A program made the translations under genes and the position numbers. A DNA stretch of 6,914 nt from Halanaerobiaceae bacterium (GTDB taxonomy: Bacteria > Bacillota > Halanaerobiia > Halanaerobiales > DTU029). The stretch covers positions 1 to 6,914 of the forward strand of contig JAAYLO010000098.1 in assembly GCA_012521855.1 (NCBI GenBank), read 5' to 3'. The notes beneath the pieces were generated by a model, which had not been told where the DNA came from, did no database searches, and worked only from the letters and a program-made list of their open reading frames with translations. Shown in pieces: positions 1 through 4,493 of this stretch. Within the stretch, counting starts at the first letter, position 1; each line of letters starts with the position of its first letter.

Positions 1-52
1 ACTTCTATATTTCTTTTGATTTTCCTTCTATTATATGGTATTTTTCATATAT

Positions 53-91
53 AAAAAGCCAGGACATATTATCTTAATAGTCGTACTGGCT
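53..91 (-). terminator. Probable Rho-independent terminator, leftward
   Basis: Read on the minus strand, AGCCAG (91-86) pairs with CTGGCT (62-57). Inside that stem, GAC/GTC and TATT/AATA can pair with a bulge. A run of five T residues (57-53) follows directly. This is the geometry of an intrinsic terminator for leftward transcripts. It could end the operon of the two small genes at 538-978, or of a gene since lost from 92-537. The stem is not perfect, so confidence is moderate. Confidence 0.5.
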
Positions 92-537
92 CTGTAGTAT
101 AATGTAATCCTTCAAAATTAAAGATAACTTTTATTACACAGATCATGTCTGATTTTATGTTATCATCCCGGAAAAAGCTGTAGGTATTATTAAAGACAGC
201 AAAAAATATTTCACCATAAAGATGAAACCGATTATGAGGACTATTATGAGAATGTTGAAAACCTTATGTCACCCCTCTACTTCTTCAGTAGCCCGGGTAT
301 CCTGTCATTTTTTCCCCTGGGCGAATCCTGCATTTATAAAGGCCAGAGTTTTCCAACCAACTACATAATTATTAATTATAGAACTCATTCCTACTGTTCT
401 GCCGATCAAAGTATAGGCTATAGCCCATAAGAAAATAGCTGCACTATTATTTAAATTTCCTTATACCATAGCCACATCATTATTTATCTTTCAGCAAAAA
501 CCCGTTCTGTCATTATATAAAACCGCTTGTCCCGGGA
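92..537. other. 446 bases without an intact gene; decayed coding-like stretches
   Basis: No complete gene is visible. On the minus strand, 305-460 is open for 51 residues but has no convincing start or ribosome binding site. Its first half is hydrophobic (AAIFLWAIAYTLIG), followed by NNYVVGWKTLAFINAGFAQG, which looks like a fragment of a membrane protein that I cannot name. On the plus strand, about 160-290 reads as coding-like only if frames are switched (PEKAVGIIKDSKKYF, then HHKDETDYEDYYENVENL). An imperfect 7-bp hairpin (GCCCGGG at 291-297 with CCTGGGC at 316-322) has no T-tract. The best reading is degraded former coding DNA. Confidence 0.4.
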
Positions 538-747
538 CTAGATCATATCTTTCTCTTCCGGAATATCAATCTTCTCGTACTTCTTTATTAATTCAAACAA
601 TGCTGACTGACAGGCTGAATAAGATACATATTGGCCTGCGAATAAAAGGGCACTTTTGTAATCATTATTGATGGCATTCTTAAGACAACTTTTTTTGATG
701 GATTCCAGTGCCATTATGTAATGTTCCAGATCTTTAATAATTTGCAC
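538..747 (-). CDS. Small helical protein of unknown function (69 aa)
   Basis: I do not recognise this protein. It is a soluble, probably all-helical protein of 69 residues with no membrane segment or signal peptide. The central part (about 28-60, DYKSALLFAGQYVSYSACQS then FELIKKYEK) looks like a helical hairpin, and the C-terminus is charged (DIPEEKDMI). The start is GTG at 747-745. A strong GGAGG (756-752) lies only 4 bases upstream, which is a short but acceptable spacing. It sits 42 bases downstream of the Cro-like regulator on the same strand, so the two probably form one leftward operon. A copy of the 15-bp operator dyad (774-788) lies between them, which suggests a separate control point. 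In phage or integrative-element regulator modules such small genes are often early or accessory functions, but that is inference only. Confidence 0.6.
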   Translation of the reverse strand: MQIIKDLEHYIMALESIKKSCLKNAINNDYKSALLFAGQYVSYSACQSALFELIKKYEKIDIPEEKDMI

Positions 748-773
748 CTTTCCTCCCCCTCACTCCCAATAAT

Positions 774-788
774 TAAACAGATTGTTTG
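774..788. promoter_or_regulatory. Candidate repressor operator upstream of the 69-aa gene
   Basis: The sequence TAAACA-GAT-TGTTTG is a 6-3-6 dyad with one mismatch between arms. The symmetry extends outward: on the minus strand the 10-base arms TAATCAAACA and TGTTTAATTA match at 9 of 10 positions. It is the same dyad as at 1033-1047, 1126-1140 and 3960-3974. It lies immediately past the stop of the Cro-like gene and 27 bases before the GTG of the 69-aa gene. That places it where a repressor could block transcription into that gene. Confidence 0.5.
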
Positions 789-789
789 A

Positions 790-978
790 TTAATCTCCAA
801 AAAAAATTTCCTCCAGGGTCACACCATAATAATCAGCCAACTTTTTTGCTATCTTTACAGGCAATTTTCTTTTTCCCTTCTCATACAGGTAATATCTCTG
901 GGGTGTAATGTTCAGCTTTTCTGCTATTTCAACCTGGGACAGGTTTTCTCTTTCCCTGAGTATTTTAAGGGTATTCAA
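790..978 (-). CDS. Cro-like XRE-family DNA-binding regulator (62 aa)
   Basis: This is a single helix-turn-helix domain of the XRE/Cro-C1 family (HTH_3), covering nearly the whole protein: LKILRERENLSQVEIAEKLN, then a recognition region with ITPQRYYLYEKGKRKLP, ending in GVTLEEIFFGD. There is no C-terminal dimerisation or protease domain, so it resembles Cro or a minimal repressor. I chose the TTG at 978-976 as start because GGGAGGTG (992-985) then lies at ideal spacing (8 bases from GGAGG). The GTG at 987-985, which would give 65 residues, is itself part of that Shine-Dalgarno sequence. It is transcribed divergently from the larger XRE repressor at 1158 and probably forms an operon with the 69-aa gene downstream. 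The promoter and a dyad operator lie at 1024-1053. The arrangement recalls a phage-type or integrative-element lysogeny switch, but no integrase or other element gene is visible here. Confidence 0.85.
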   Translation of the reverse strand: MNTLKILRERENLSQVEIAEKLNITPQRYYLYEKGKRKLPVKIAKKLADYYGVTLEEIFFGD

Positions 979-1023
979 TAATAGCACCTCCCTGATTTTT
1001 TATTTTTTGTTATTTATATACAG

Positions 1024-1053
1024 ATTATAGCACAAACATACAGTTTAAATTAA
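1024..1053 (-). promoter_or_regulatory. Extended -10 promoter for the leftward regulator operon
   Basis: On the minus strand, TGCTATAAT (1032-1024) is a perfect extended -10. The -35 region is weak (TTAATT at 1053-1048, 18-base spacing), as is normal for extended -10 promoters. The 15-bp dyad at 1033-1047 fills the space between the two boxes, so a bound repressor should exclude RNA polymerase. The start of transcription would be near 1017, about 40 bases before the TTG start. Confidence 0.6.
1033..1047. promoter_or_regulatory. Candidate operator in the leftward promoter
   Basis: The sequence CAAACA-TAC-AGTTTA is a 6-3-6 dyad with one imperfect inner position (AGTTTA against TGTTTG/A). It abuts the extended -10 of the leftward promoter and lies inside its spacer, a typical repressor position. 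It matches the consensus YAAACA-N3-TGTTTR shared with 774-788, 1126-1140 and 3960-3974. The likely ligand is one or both of the divergent XRE proteins, which is inference from position and symmetry. Confidence 0.5.
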
Positions 1054-1072
1054 GTATTTTTGGCCCTGTTTT

Positions 1073-1087
1073 TATTCATATTGTTTG
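1073..1087. promoter_or_regulatory. Weak half-site resembling the same operator
   Basis: The sequence TATTCA-TAT-TGTTTG has a perfect right half and only 4 of 6 matching bases in the left half. It lies between the two stronger sites, directly upstream of the rightward -35 region. It may be a low-affinity third site of a switch. In such AT-rich DNA a chance match is also quite possible. Confidence 0.22.
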
Positions 1088-1092
1088 TTTTT

Positions 1093-1120
1093 TTTACTTT
1101 TTGAGAAAAAGTGCTATAAT
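1093..1120 (+). promoter_or_regulatory. Extended -10 promoter for the rightward XRE repressor
   Basis: TGC-TATAAT (1112-1120) is a perfect extended -10. TTTACT (1093-1098) is a moderate -35 at 16-base spacing. A second TATAAT at 1121-1126 lies in tandem but has a poorer -35 spacing. Transcription would start near 1127, inside the dyad at 1126-1140, which is consistent with self-repression. The 10 bases GTGCTATAAT occur identically, in mirror orientation, in the leftward promoter. Confidence 0.65.
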
Positions 1121-1125
1121 TATAA

Positions 1126-1140
1126 TAAACAAAATGTTTA
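1126..1140. promoter_or_regulatory. Perfect dyad operator over the repressor transcription start
   Basis: TAAACA-AAA-TGTTTA is a perfect 6-3-6 inverted repeat. It starts five bases after the -10 and ends three bases before the Shine-Dalgarno sequence of the XRE gene. The position predicts negative autoregulation. This is the best copy of the operator family in the window, and it is conserved at 13 of 15 bases in front of the decayed paralogue at 3992. Confidence 0.6.
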
Positions 1141-1157
1141 TTTAGGAGAAAAAAGCA

Positions 1158-1526
1158 ATGTCCTTTGGAAAAAAACTGAGGTTATTAAGAGAAGAAAAAA
1201 ATCTCTCACAGATTGAGCTTTCTAAAGAAATGAATGTTAGCAGCCAGGCCTTATCACAATATGAACTCGGCAAGAGGATGCCTGATGCTGAAATGATTAT
1301 AAGAATAGCAGATTTTTTTGATGTTTCCATTGATTATCTTCTGGACAGGACAGATGAAAGGATAACAGTTGATAAGATCAAAGCTGTCATGGCCTCTGAT
1401 CCCGAATTTGCACGGATCCTGGATAAATTATTAACCCGGAAGGAGCTACAGGAATTATATAAGATAGCAAAGGATATGCCAGCAGAAAAATTGAAACAGT
1501 ATATAAGGATTATTAAGGCATTGTGA
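1158..1526 (+). CDS. XRE-family transcriptional repressor (122 aa)
   Basis: This is an intact XRE/Cro-C1-type repressor. Residues 1-62 are a canonical helix-turn-helix domain (GKKLRLLREEKNLSQIELSK, then VSSQALSQYELGKRMPDAEM and FFDVSIDYLLDR). Residues 65-122 are charged and helical (KELQELYKIAKDMPAEKLKQ) and most likely mediate dimerisation. There is no LexA-like protease domain, so induction by RecA-driven self-cleavage is unlikely. The ATG has a good AGGAG (1144-1148) at 9-base spacing. It is divergent from the Cro-like gene and has an operator dyad over its own start site. No terminator hairpin is obvious after the stop. A paralogue with high nucleotide identity lies decayed at 3992-4357, including upstream control DNA, so the pair arose by duplication or by two insertions of related elements. 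Confidence 0.9.
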   Translation: MSFGKKLRLLREEKNLSQIELSKEMNVSSQALSQYELGKRMPDAEMIIRIADFFDVSIDYLLDRTDERITVDKIKAVMASDPEFARILDKLLTRKELQELYKIAKDMPAEKLKQYIRIIKAL

Positions 1527-1652
1527 TGCTTTAACCATTTTAATTCTTATTATCGAGGTGTAAGTTTCTGGTCCTGTTGCTATTAAAAACAACTCAAAAA
1601 ACTCCTCTTATATTATATCCCAGTGTACAATGTAAGGCAGAAAATATCTTCT

Positions 1653-1936
1653 TTATTTAATAGTTTTAAAATTAGCCTGTCTTAACTTAAGACTTATGGT
1701 AATAGGATCTAGTTCAATGATATTTTCTTGATATAACACTTCACATAGTTGAAAAGTATGATCTGAATTATTTCTTAATAAATGCTCTTGCTATCCTTCT
1801 ACCATCACCATCATCCATAAGTAATACATCCCCATCAATTTCAATAAATAATACAATTGCTTCTCTTTCACCTTTGTCAAGATAAGAAGGCAGTCTATTA
1901 TATAATAAAAGAATCCAGAACAACTAATTTACTCAT
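1653..1936 (-). pseudogene. Broken DUF3368/PIN-like toxin gene (VapC-type)
   Basis: Three pieces in different frames look like one eroded PIN-superfamily protein of the DUF3368 type, whose members are usually about 150-160 residues. The N-terminus MSKLVVLDS (from the ATG at 1936) resembles the family start that carries the first catalytic aspartate. It hits TAA within a few codons. The core piece (1893-1768) reads LPSYLDKGEREAIVLF, then VLLMDDGDGRRIARAF. This matches the family's LDxGExEAI and LLxDDxxGRRxA motifs, including the glutamate and paired aspartates of the metal site. A third piece ending at 1653 (NIIELDPITISLKLRQANFK) fits the C-terminal helix. About 60 residues between the first and second pieces are missing. 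Known family members are RNases paired with antitoxins. This copy cannot make a functional enzyme. Confidence 0.6.
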
Positions 1937-2036
1937 TTAAAAGACCCCTTAAAAAATTTAAATCATCTTCATTCGTCTCAGCAGTTTGATCGTCCGGAAT
2001 ATTGTACTCCACTCCTTTACTGCTTAATAAATTCAT
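1929..2036 (-). pseudogene. Antitoxin-like acidic fragment overlapping the toxin start
   Basis: This is a 35-residue open stretch ending in an acidic, helical tail (TAETNEDDLNFLRGLLNE). Its stop overlaps the ATG of the broken DUF3368 toxin by 8 bases. Such translational overlap is typical of antitoxin-toxin operons, so this is probably the C-terminal end of the partner antitoxin. There is no ribosome binding site before the ATG at 2036 and an in-frame stop lies 15 bases upstream, so the N-terminal DNA-binding part is gone. I could not assign it to a named antitoxin family. Confidence 0.35.
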
Positions 2037-2089
2037 ATTGATTAATAATCAAATAGTTTTTTATGAAACTCGCAGAAACTAAACCTTTT

Positions 2090-2392
2090 CTATAAAGAGA
2101 TTTTGTTCTGTTCAGATTCTAATAAATTTTCCAGGTCGATCTTTTTCTCCTTATTCTCCTTCACAGGTTCCACCCGTTTTCTTAAATTATCATGTGTTTT
2201 ATGCAATATTACACGTTCATAGGTGATCGTTTTCTTATTTTTTGTAATATCCGGAAAATTTATAAGCATATATTCATTATATTTTTCTATTTTATCTTCT
2301 AAACTGAAATAAGAATAATTAAGCTCTTTTACTTCATCCTCTTTATTAATCTGAACATCCGTTGGTAGAAACCTATTAATCCTATTAACCAT
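2090..2392 (-). CDS. Hypothetical charged protein (100 aa)
   Basis: I do not recognise this protein. It is hydrophilic and rich in lysine, glutamate and asparagine, with no membrane segment or signal peptide. It opens with MVNRINRFLPTDVQINKEDE, has a tyrosine-rich middle (NYSYFSLEDKIEKYNEYMLI), and ends in a highly charged tail (EPVKENKEKKIDLENLL). The start is well supported: GGGAGG (2406-2401) lies 8 bases before the ATG. The stop is followed by about 50 bases before the antitoxin-like fragment on the same strand, so it may once have been first in that operon. The end of an IS3-type ghost begins about 40 bases upstream of the start, so its native promoter may have been lost or replaced. Whether it is a living gene or the surviving part of a longer one cannot be decided here. 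Confidence 0.5.
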   Translation of the reverse strand: MVNRINRFLPTDVQINKEDEVKELNYSYFSLEDKIEKYNEYMLINFPDITKNKKTITYERVILHKTHDNLRKRVEPVKENKEKKIDLENLLESEQNKISL

Positions 2393-2446
2393 AAATAAAA
2401 CCTCCCGGATTACATTATTTTCATTTCATCCTATGTGGCCTTCCCC

Positions 2447-2595
2447 TAAAGTAATCGCTGAAGAATTAGGAATCAACTAAATATCTTGCTCAGAGAACAG
2501 GAAGAAATCCAGAGACTGAAAAAAGAATTAAGAGAAATCCAGATAGAACGCGATATCTTAAAAAAGGCAGCGGCCATCTTCTCAAAAGGACCGGA

Positions 2596-2599
<4 letters not shown>
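2447..2599 (+). pseudogene. IS3-type transposase OrfA remnant
   Basis: The stretch VIAEELGIN (about 2450-2478) is the tail of the OrfA helix-turn-helix. After a frame break come REQEEIQRLKKELREIQIER and DILKKAAAIFSKGPE, the leucine-zipper-like coiled coil and C-terminus typical of IS3-family OrfA. It stops with TGA at 2597-2599. An A6G run (2560-2566) sits where IS3 elements use a -1 frameshift to make the OrfAB fusion, and the OrfB ATG (2596-2598) overlaps the OrfA stop. The N-terminal part is missing and the helix-turn-helix is interrupted, so it cannot make a functional protein. Confidence 0.7.
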
Positions 2600-2976
<377 letters not shown>

Positions 2977-3228
2977 GTGTCTAATTCAATGGGGAGAACC
3001 ACATCTTTTGATTCTGGCTGTTCTGATTTATAAAGTGGTAATATTACATAATTTAAAATGCCTAACCCTTCTCATATCGTATGGTAACGGTCTCCATCGT
3101 TATGAACCTTCTGCTGATCTTAACTTTTATAAGACAAATATATATCTGGAGCGTTTTAACTCTAATTTTAGCATTTTATTCATGTGCCTAAATTATATAG
3201 AAAATACAAATGAAGATAAATCATATTA

Positions 3229-3372
3229 TCAAGTATTAATCATATGAGAATAAAAAACACCTAAAATTCTACCTGCGAAATAAGCAACAAAACCTATTAG
3301 AATTAAGCACCATATTTTAATCTCTAAAGGACTGAAGTTATTTTTTATAAAGTCTTTTATACTATTTATCAT
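3229..3372 (-). CDS. Small single-pass membrane protein (47 aa), possible bacteriocin immunity protein
   Basis: This short intact gene reads MINSIKDFIKNNFSPLEIK, then a hydrophobic segment from about residue 20 to 41 (WCLILIGFVAYFAG, ILGVFY), and a short tail. It should be a single-pass inner-membrane peptide. A strong AAGGGGG (3389-3383) lies 10 bases before the ATG, there are no frame breaks, and the stop is TGA. It is on the same strand as the broken double-glycine-leader peptide and 79 bases downstream of it. Bacteriocin precursor genes are commonly followed by small membrane immunity proteins, so a self-immunity role is a reasonable inference from context. No sequence motif proves it, and a toxin-like or accessory small membrane peptide is an alternative. 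Confidence 0.55.
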   Translation of the reverse strand: MINSIKDFIKNNFSPLEIKIWCLILIGFVAYFAGRILGVFYSHMINT

Positions 3373-3451
3373 ACTTTATTAACCCCCTTCAAATAAATAT
3401 CCTTTTATAATATGACAATATTTATATAATTTACTTGGAATTTGCAGCATG

Positions 3452-3621
3452 CTAATAAGCTTTACCCAATGCATAACCGGCTCCATAAGCAGTTGCACAT
3501 GCAGTTAATTTTACACCGAATATAACAACAGGCCCTGCTCCACATTAACTTCCATCAATTCATCTTCTCGTAACCCTCAAACACCAAACTGATTCACATT
3601 AGCCAGAGCTTCCATAAGCAT
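3452..3621 (-). pseudogene. Broken double-glycine-leader peptide (class II bacteriocin-like precursor)
   Basis: With two lesions repaired, this reads as a 56-residue precursor. The leader begins MLMEALANVNQFGV and continues GLREDELMEVNGG, a classic double-glycine leader ending in the GG cleavage site used by C39-peptidase ABC exporters. The mature part of about 28 residues starts AGPVVIFGVKL and ends TACATAYGAGYALGKAY. Such glycine- and alanine-rich helical peptides are typical of class II bacteriocins. Lesion one is an in-frame TGA at 3579-3577. Lesion two is a missing base around 3541-3543 exactly at the GG codons, which shifts the mature part out of frame. The ribosome binding site (AAGGGA) precedes the ATG at 3621-3619, and a good promoter lies upstream. 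No exporter gene is in the window. A pheromone-type peptide is the alternative. Confidence 0.6.
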
Positions 3622-3664
3622 CTATTCCCTTTCATTTTTTTCTTTTCCTGTAAAGCTTAAATTT

Positions 3665-3694
3665 ATTATACTATATTTTTTCTTTTATTGTCTA
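3665..3694 (-). promoter_or_regulatory. Promoter for the leader-peptide locus
   Basis: On the minus strand, TAGACA (3694-3689) and TATAAT (3670-3665) are separated by 18 bases. That is a perfect -10 and a 5-of-6 match to the -35 consensus. Transcription would start near 3658, about 37 bases before the peptide ATG. It reads toward the broken peptide and the small membrane protein gene. Confidence 0.6.
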
Positions 3695-3696
3695 CT

Positions 3697-3750
3697 ATAC
3701 TTTGTTATAACTTCCTGTTTTTCTATAAACATAGACAAAGTATAACTTCC
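3697..3750. repeat. Direct and inverted repeats upstream of the peptide promoter
   Basis: TATAACTTCC occurs twice in direct orientation (3706-3715 and 3741-3750), 35 bases apart. ATACTTTG (3697-3704) and CAAAGTAT (3736-3743) form an inverted pair flanking the first copy. The first direct repeat ends about 11 bases upstream of the -35 box, which is a normal activator position. Bacteriocin promoters controlled by LytTR-type response regulators carry direct repeats in this place, although usually about 21 bases apart. A regulatory role is therefore only a suggestion. Confidence 0.35.
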
Positions 3751-3829
3751 CTTTTGGATAGTTTTTCAGCAAAACAGCACTAAAGTCCTTTATGCATCTT
3801 AGAAATTGATAATGCAATCCCGGTCTTTT

Positions 3830-3931
3830 CTATGATATTTCTTTTGCTTCAAGAATCATCAAGTCTATTTTATATTTGATTCTACTCAATAATTCAACTG
3901 CTAAATTCTTGTGTTTTAATCCCCTTACCTC
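3830..3931 (-). pseudogene. Short fragment resembling the C-terminal part of another type I R subunit
   Basis: This stop-to-stop stretch of 33 codons reads EVRGLKHKNLAVELLSRIKY and continues KIDLMILEAKEIS. The segment HKNLAVELL recalls a conserved helix (RHKNLALELL-like) in the C-terminal region of one class of HsdR proteins, recalled from memory of the family. It has no start codon context and no preceding domain. If correct, it is debris of a second restriction locus, separate from the hsdR at the right edge. The match is short, and chance or another helical family cannot be excluded. Confidence 0.25.
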
Positions 3932-3959
3932 TTATAGTTGAGAAATATAGTGAAAATCA

Positions 3960-3974
3960 TAAGCAAATTGTTTA
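3960..3974. promoter_or_regulatory. Relic operator in front of the repressor pseudogene
   Basis: The sequence TAAGCA-AAT-TGTTTA matches the perfect operator at 1126-1140 at 13 of 15 bases and sits at the same place relative to the gene. The upstream promoter is also homologous (TTGAG at 3939-3943 onward), but its extended -10 has been destroyed: the TGCTATAAT of the intact copy aligns with a degraded, shorter stretch here. It is probably a relic. A repressor could still bind it weakly. Confidence 0.4.
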
Positions 3975-3991
3975 GTCAGGAGAAAAGCGTA

Positions 3992-4357
3992 ATGTCCTTT
4001 AGAAAAAACTCAGATCATTAAGAAAAGAGAAAAGGCCACACAGATTGAGCTTTCTAAAGAACTGAATATTACAAATCAGGCTTTATCACAATATGAACTC
4101 GGCAAGAGGATTCCTGATGCTGAAATGATTATAAGAATAGCAGTTTTTTTGATGTTTCCATTGATTATCTTCTGGACAGGACAAATGAAAGGATAACGGT
4201 TGATAAGATCAAAGCTATCATGGCCTCTAATCCTGCTTTTGCCCATGCTCTGGATAAGCTGACCTCCCGAAAGGAGTTACAGGAATTATATAAGATAGCA
4301 AAGGATCTATCCCGGTAAAGTGTGGAACAGATTATCAGGATCATTAAAGCTATGTGA
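3992..4357 (+). pseudogene. Decayed paralogue of the XRE repressor
   Basis: The whole length aligns base for base with the intact repressor at 1158-1526, including the ribosome binding site, and is by eye roughly four-fifths identical. It is three bases shorter because of three single-base deletions: in the A-run at 4003-4008 (seven A in the intact copy), near 4028-4038, and at 4143-4144 (GATTTTTTT became GTTTTTTT). A nonsense TAA at 4316-4318 replaces the GAA codon of the intact gene. Long stretches are still clear (QALSQYELGKR, IPDAEMIIRIA, then SIDYLLDRTNERITVDKIKA and RKELQELYKIAKDL). The stop codon is conserved. The gene converges on hsdR and ends about 60 bases before the hsdR terminator. 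It cannot give a full protein, although a fragment could be made. Confidence 0.9.
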
Positions 4358-4414
4358 AAACTTATATTACTTATATTATTTATCTTCAATCTTCCTCTTT
4401 CCACCTATTTGCAT

Positions 4415-4457
4415 AAAAAAAGCAATGAGGGATGTACTTATATTATACCTCATTGCT
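4415..4457 (-). terminator. Rho-independent terminator of hsdR
   Basis: Read on the minus strand, AGCAATGAGG (4457-4448) pairs perfectly over 10 bp with CCTCATTGCT (4430-4421) across a 17-base loop. A run of six further T residues (4420-4415) follows. It starts 36 bases after the hsdR stop codon. There is no T-run on the plus-strand side, so it acts mainly on leftward transcripts. Confidence 0.88.
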
Positions 4458-4493
4458 ATTGCACATAAAGATAAACTGCATTTTTACCAATGT

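Noticed and set aside
291..322. GC-rich hairpin GCCCGGG / CCTGGGC
   Set aside because: The 7-bp stem with one wobble pair and an 18-base loop has no following T-run and no nearby gene that it would serve.
1142..1330. 62-residue minus-strand open frame
   Set aside because: It is the antisense shadow of the XRE repressor, whose reading frame is clear.
2560..2566. A6G programmed frameshift site in the OrfA remnant
   Set aside because: It is the normal IS3-family slippery sequence, but both frames are broken, so it has no function here.
3073..3104. Imperfect hairpin CATATCGTATGG / CCATCGTTATG
   Set aside because: The stem has bulges and no T-run on either strand. It is not a terminator, and no other role can be supported.
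3127..3183. 18-codon minus-strand frame starting MNKMLKLELKRS, like the start of an ABC-2 permease
   Set aside because: It ends after 18 codons with a poor ribosome binding site and nothing recognisable after it. It is too short to support.
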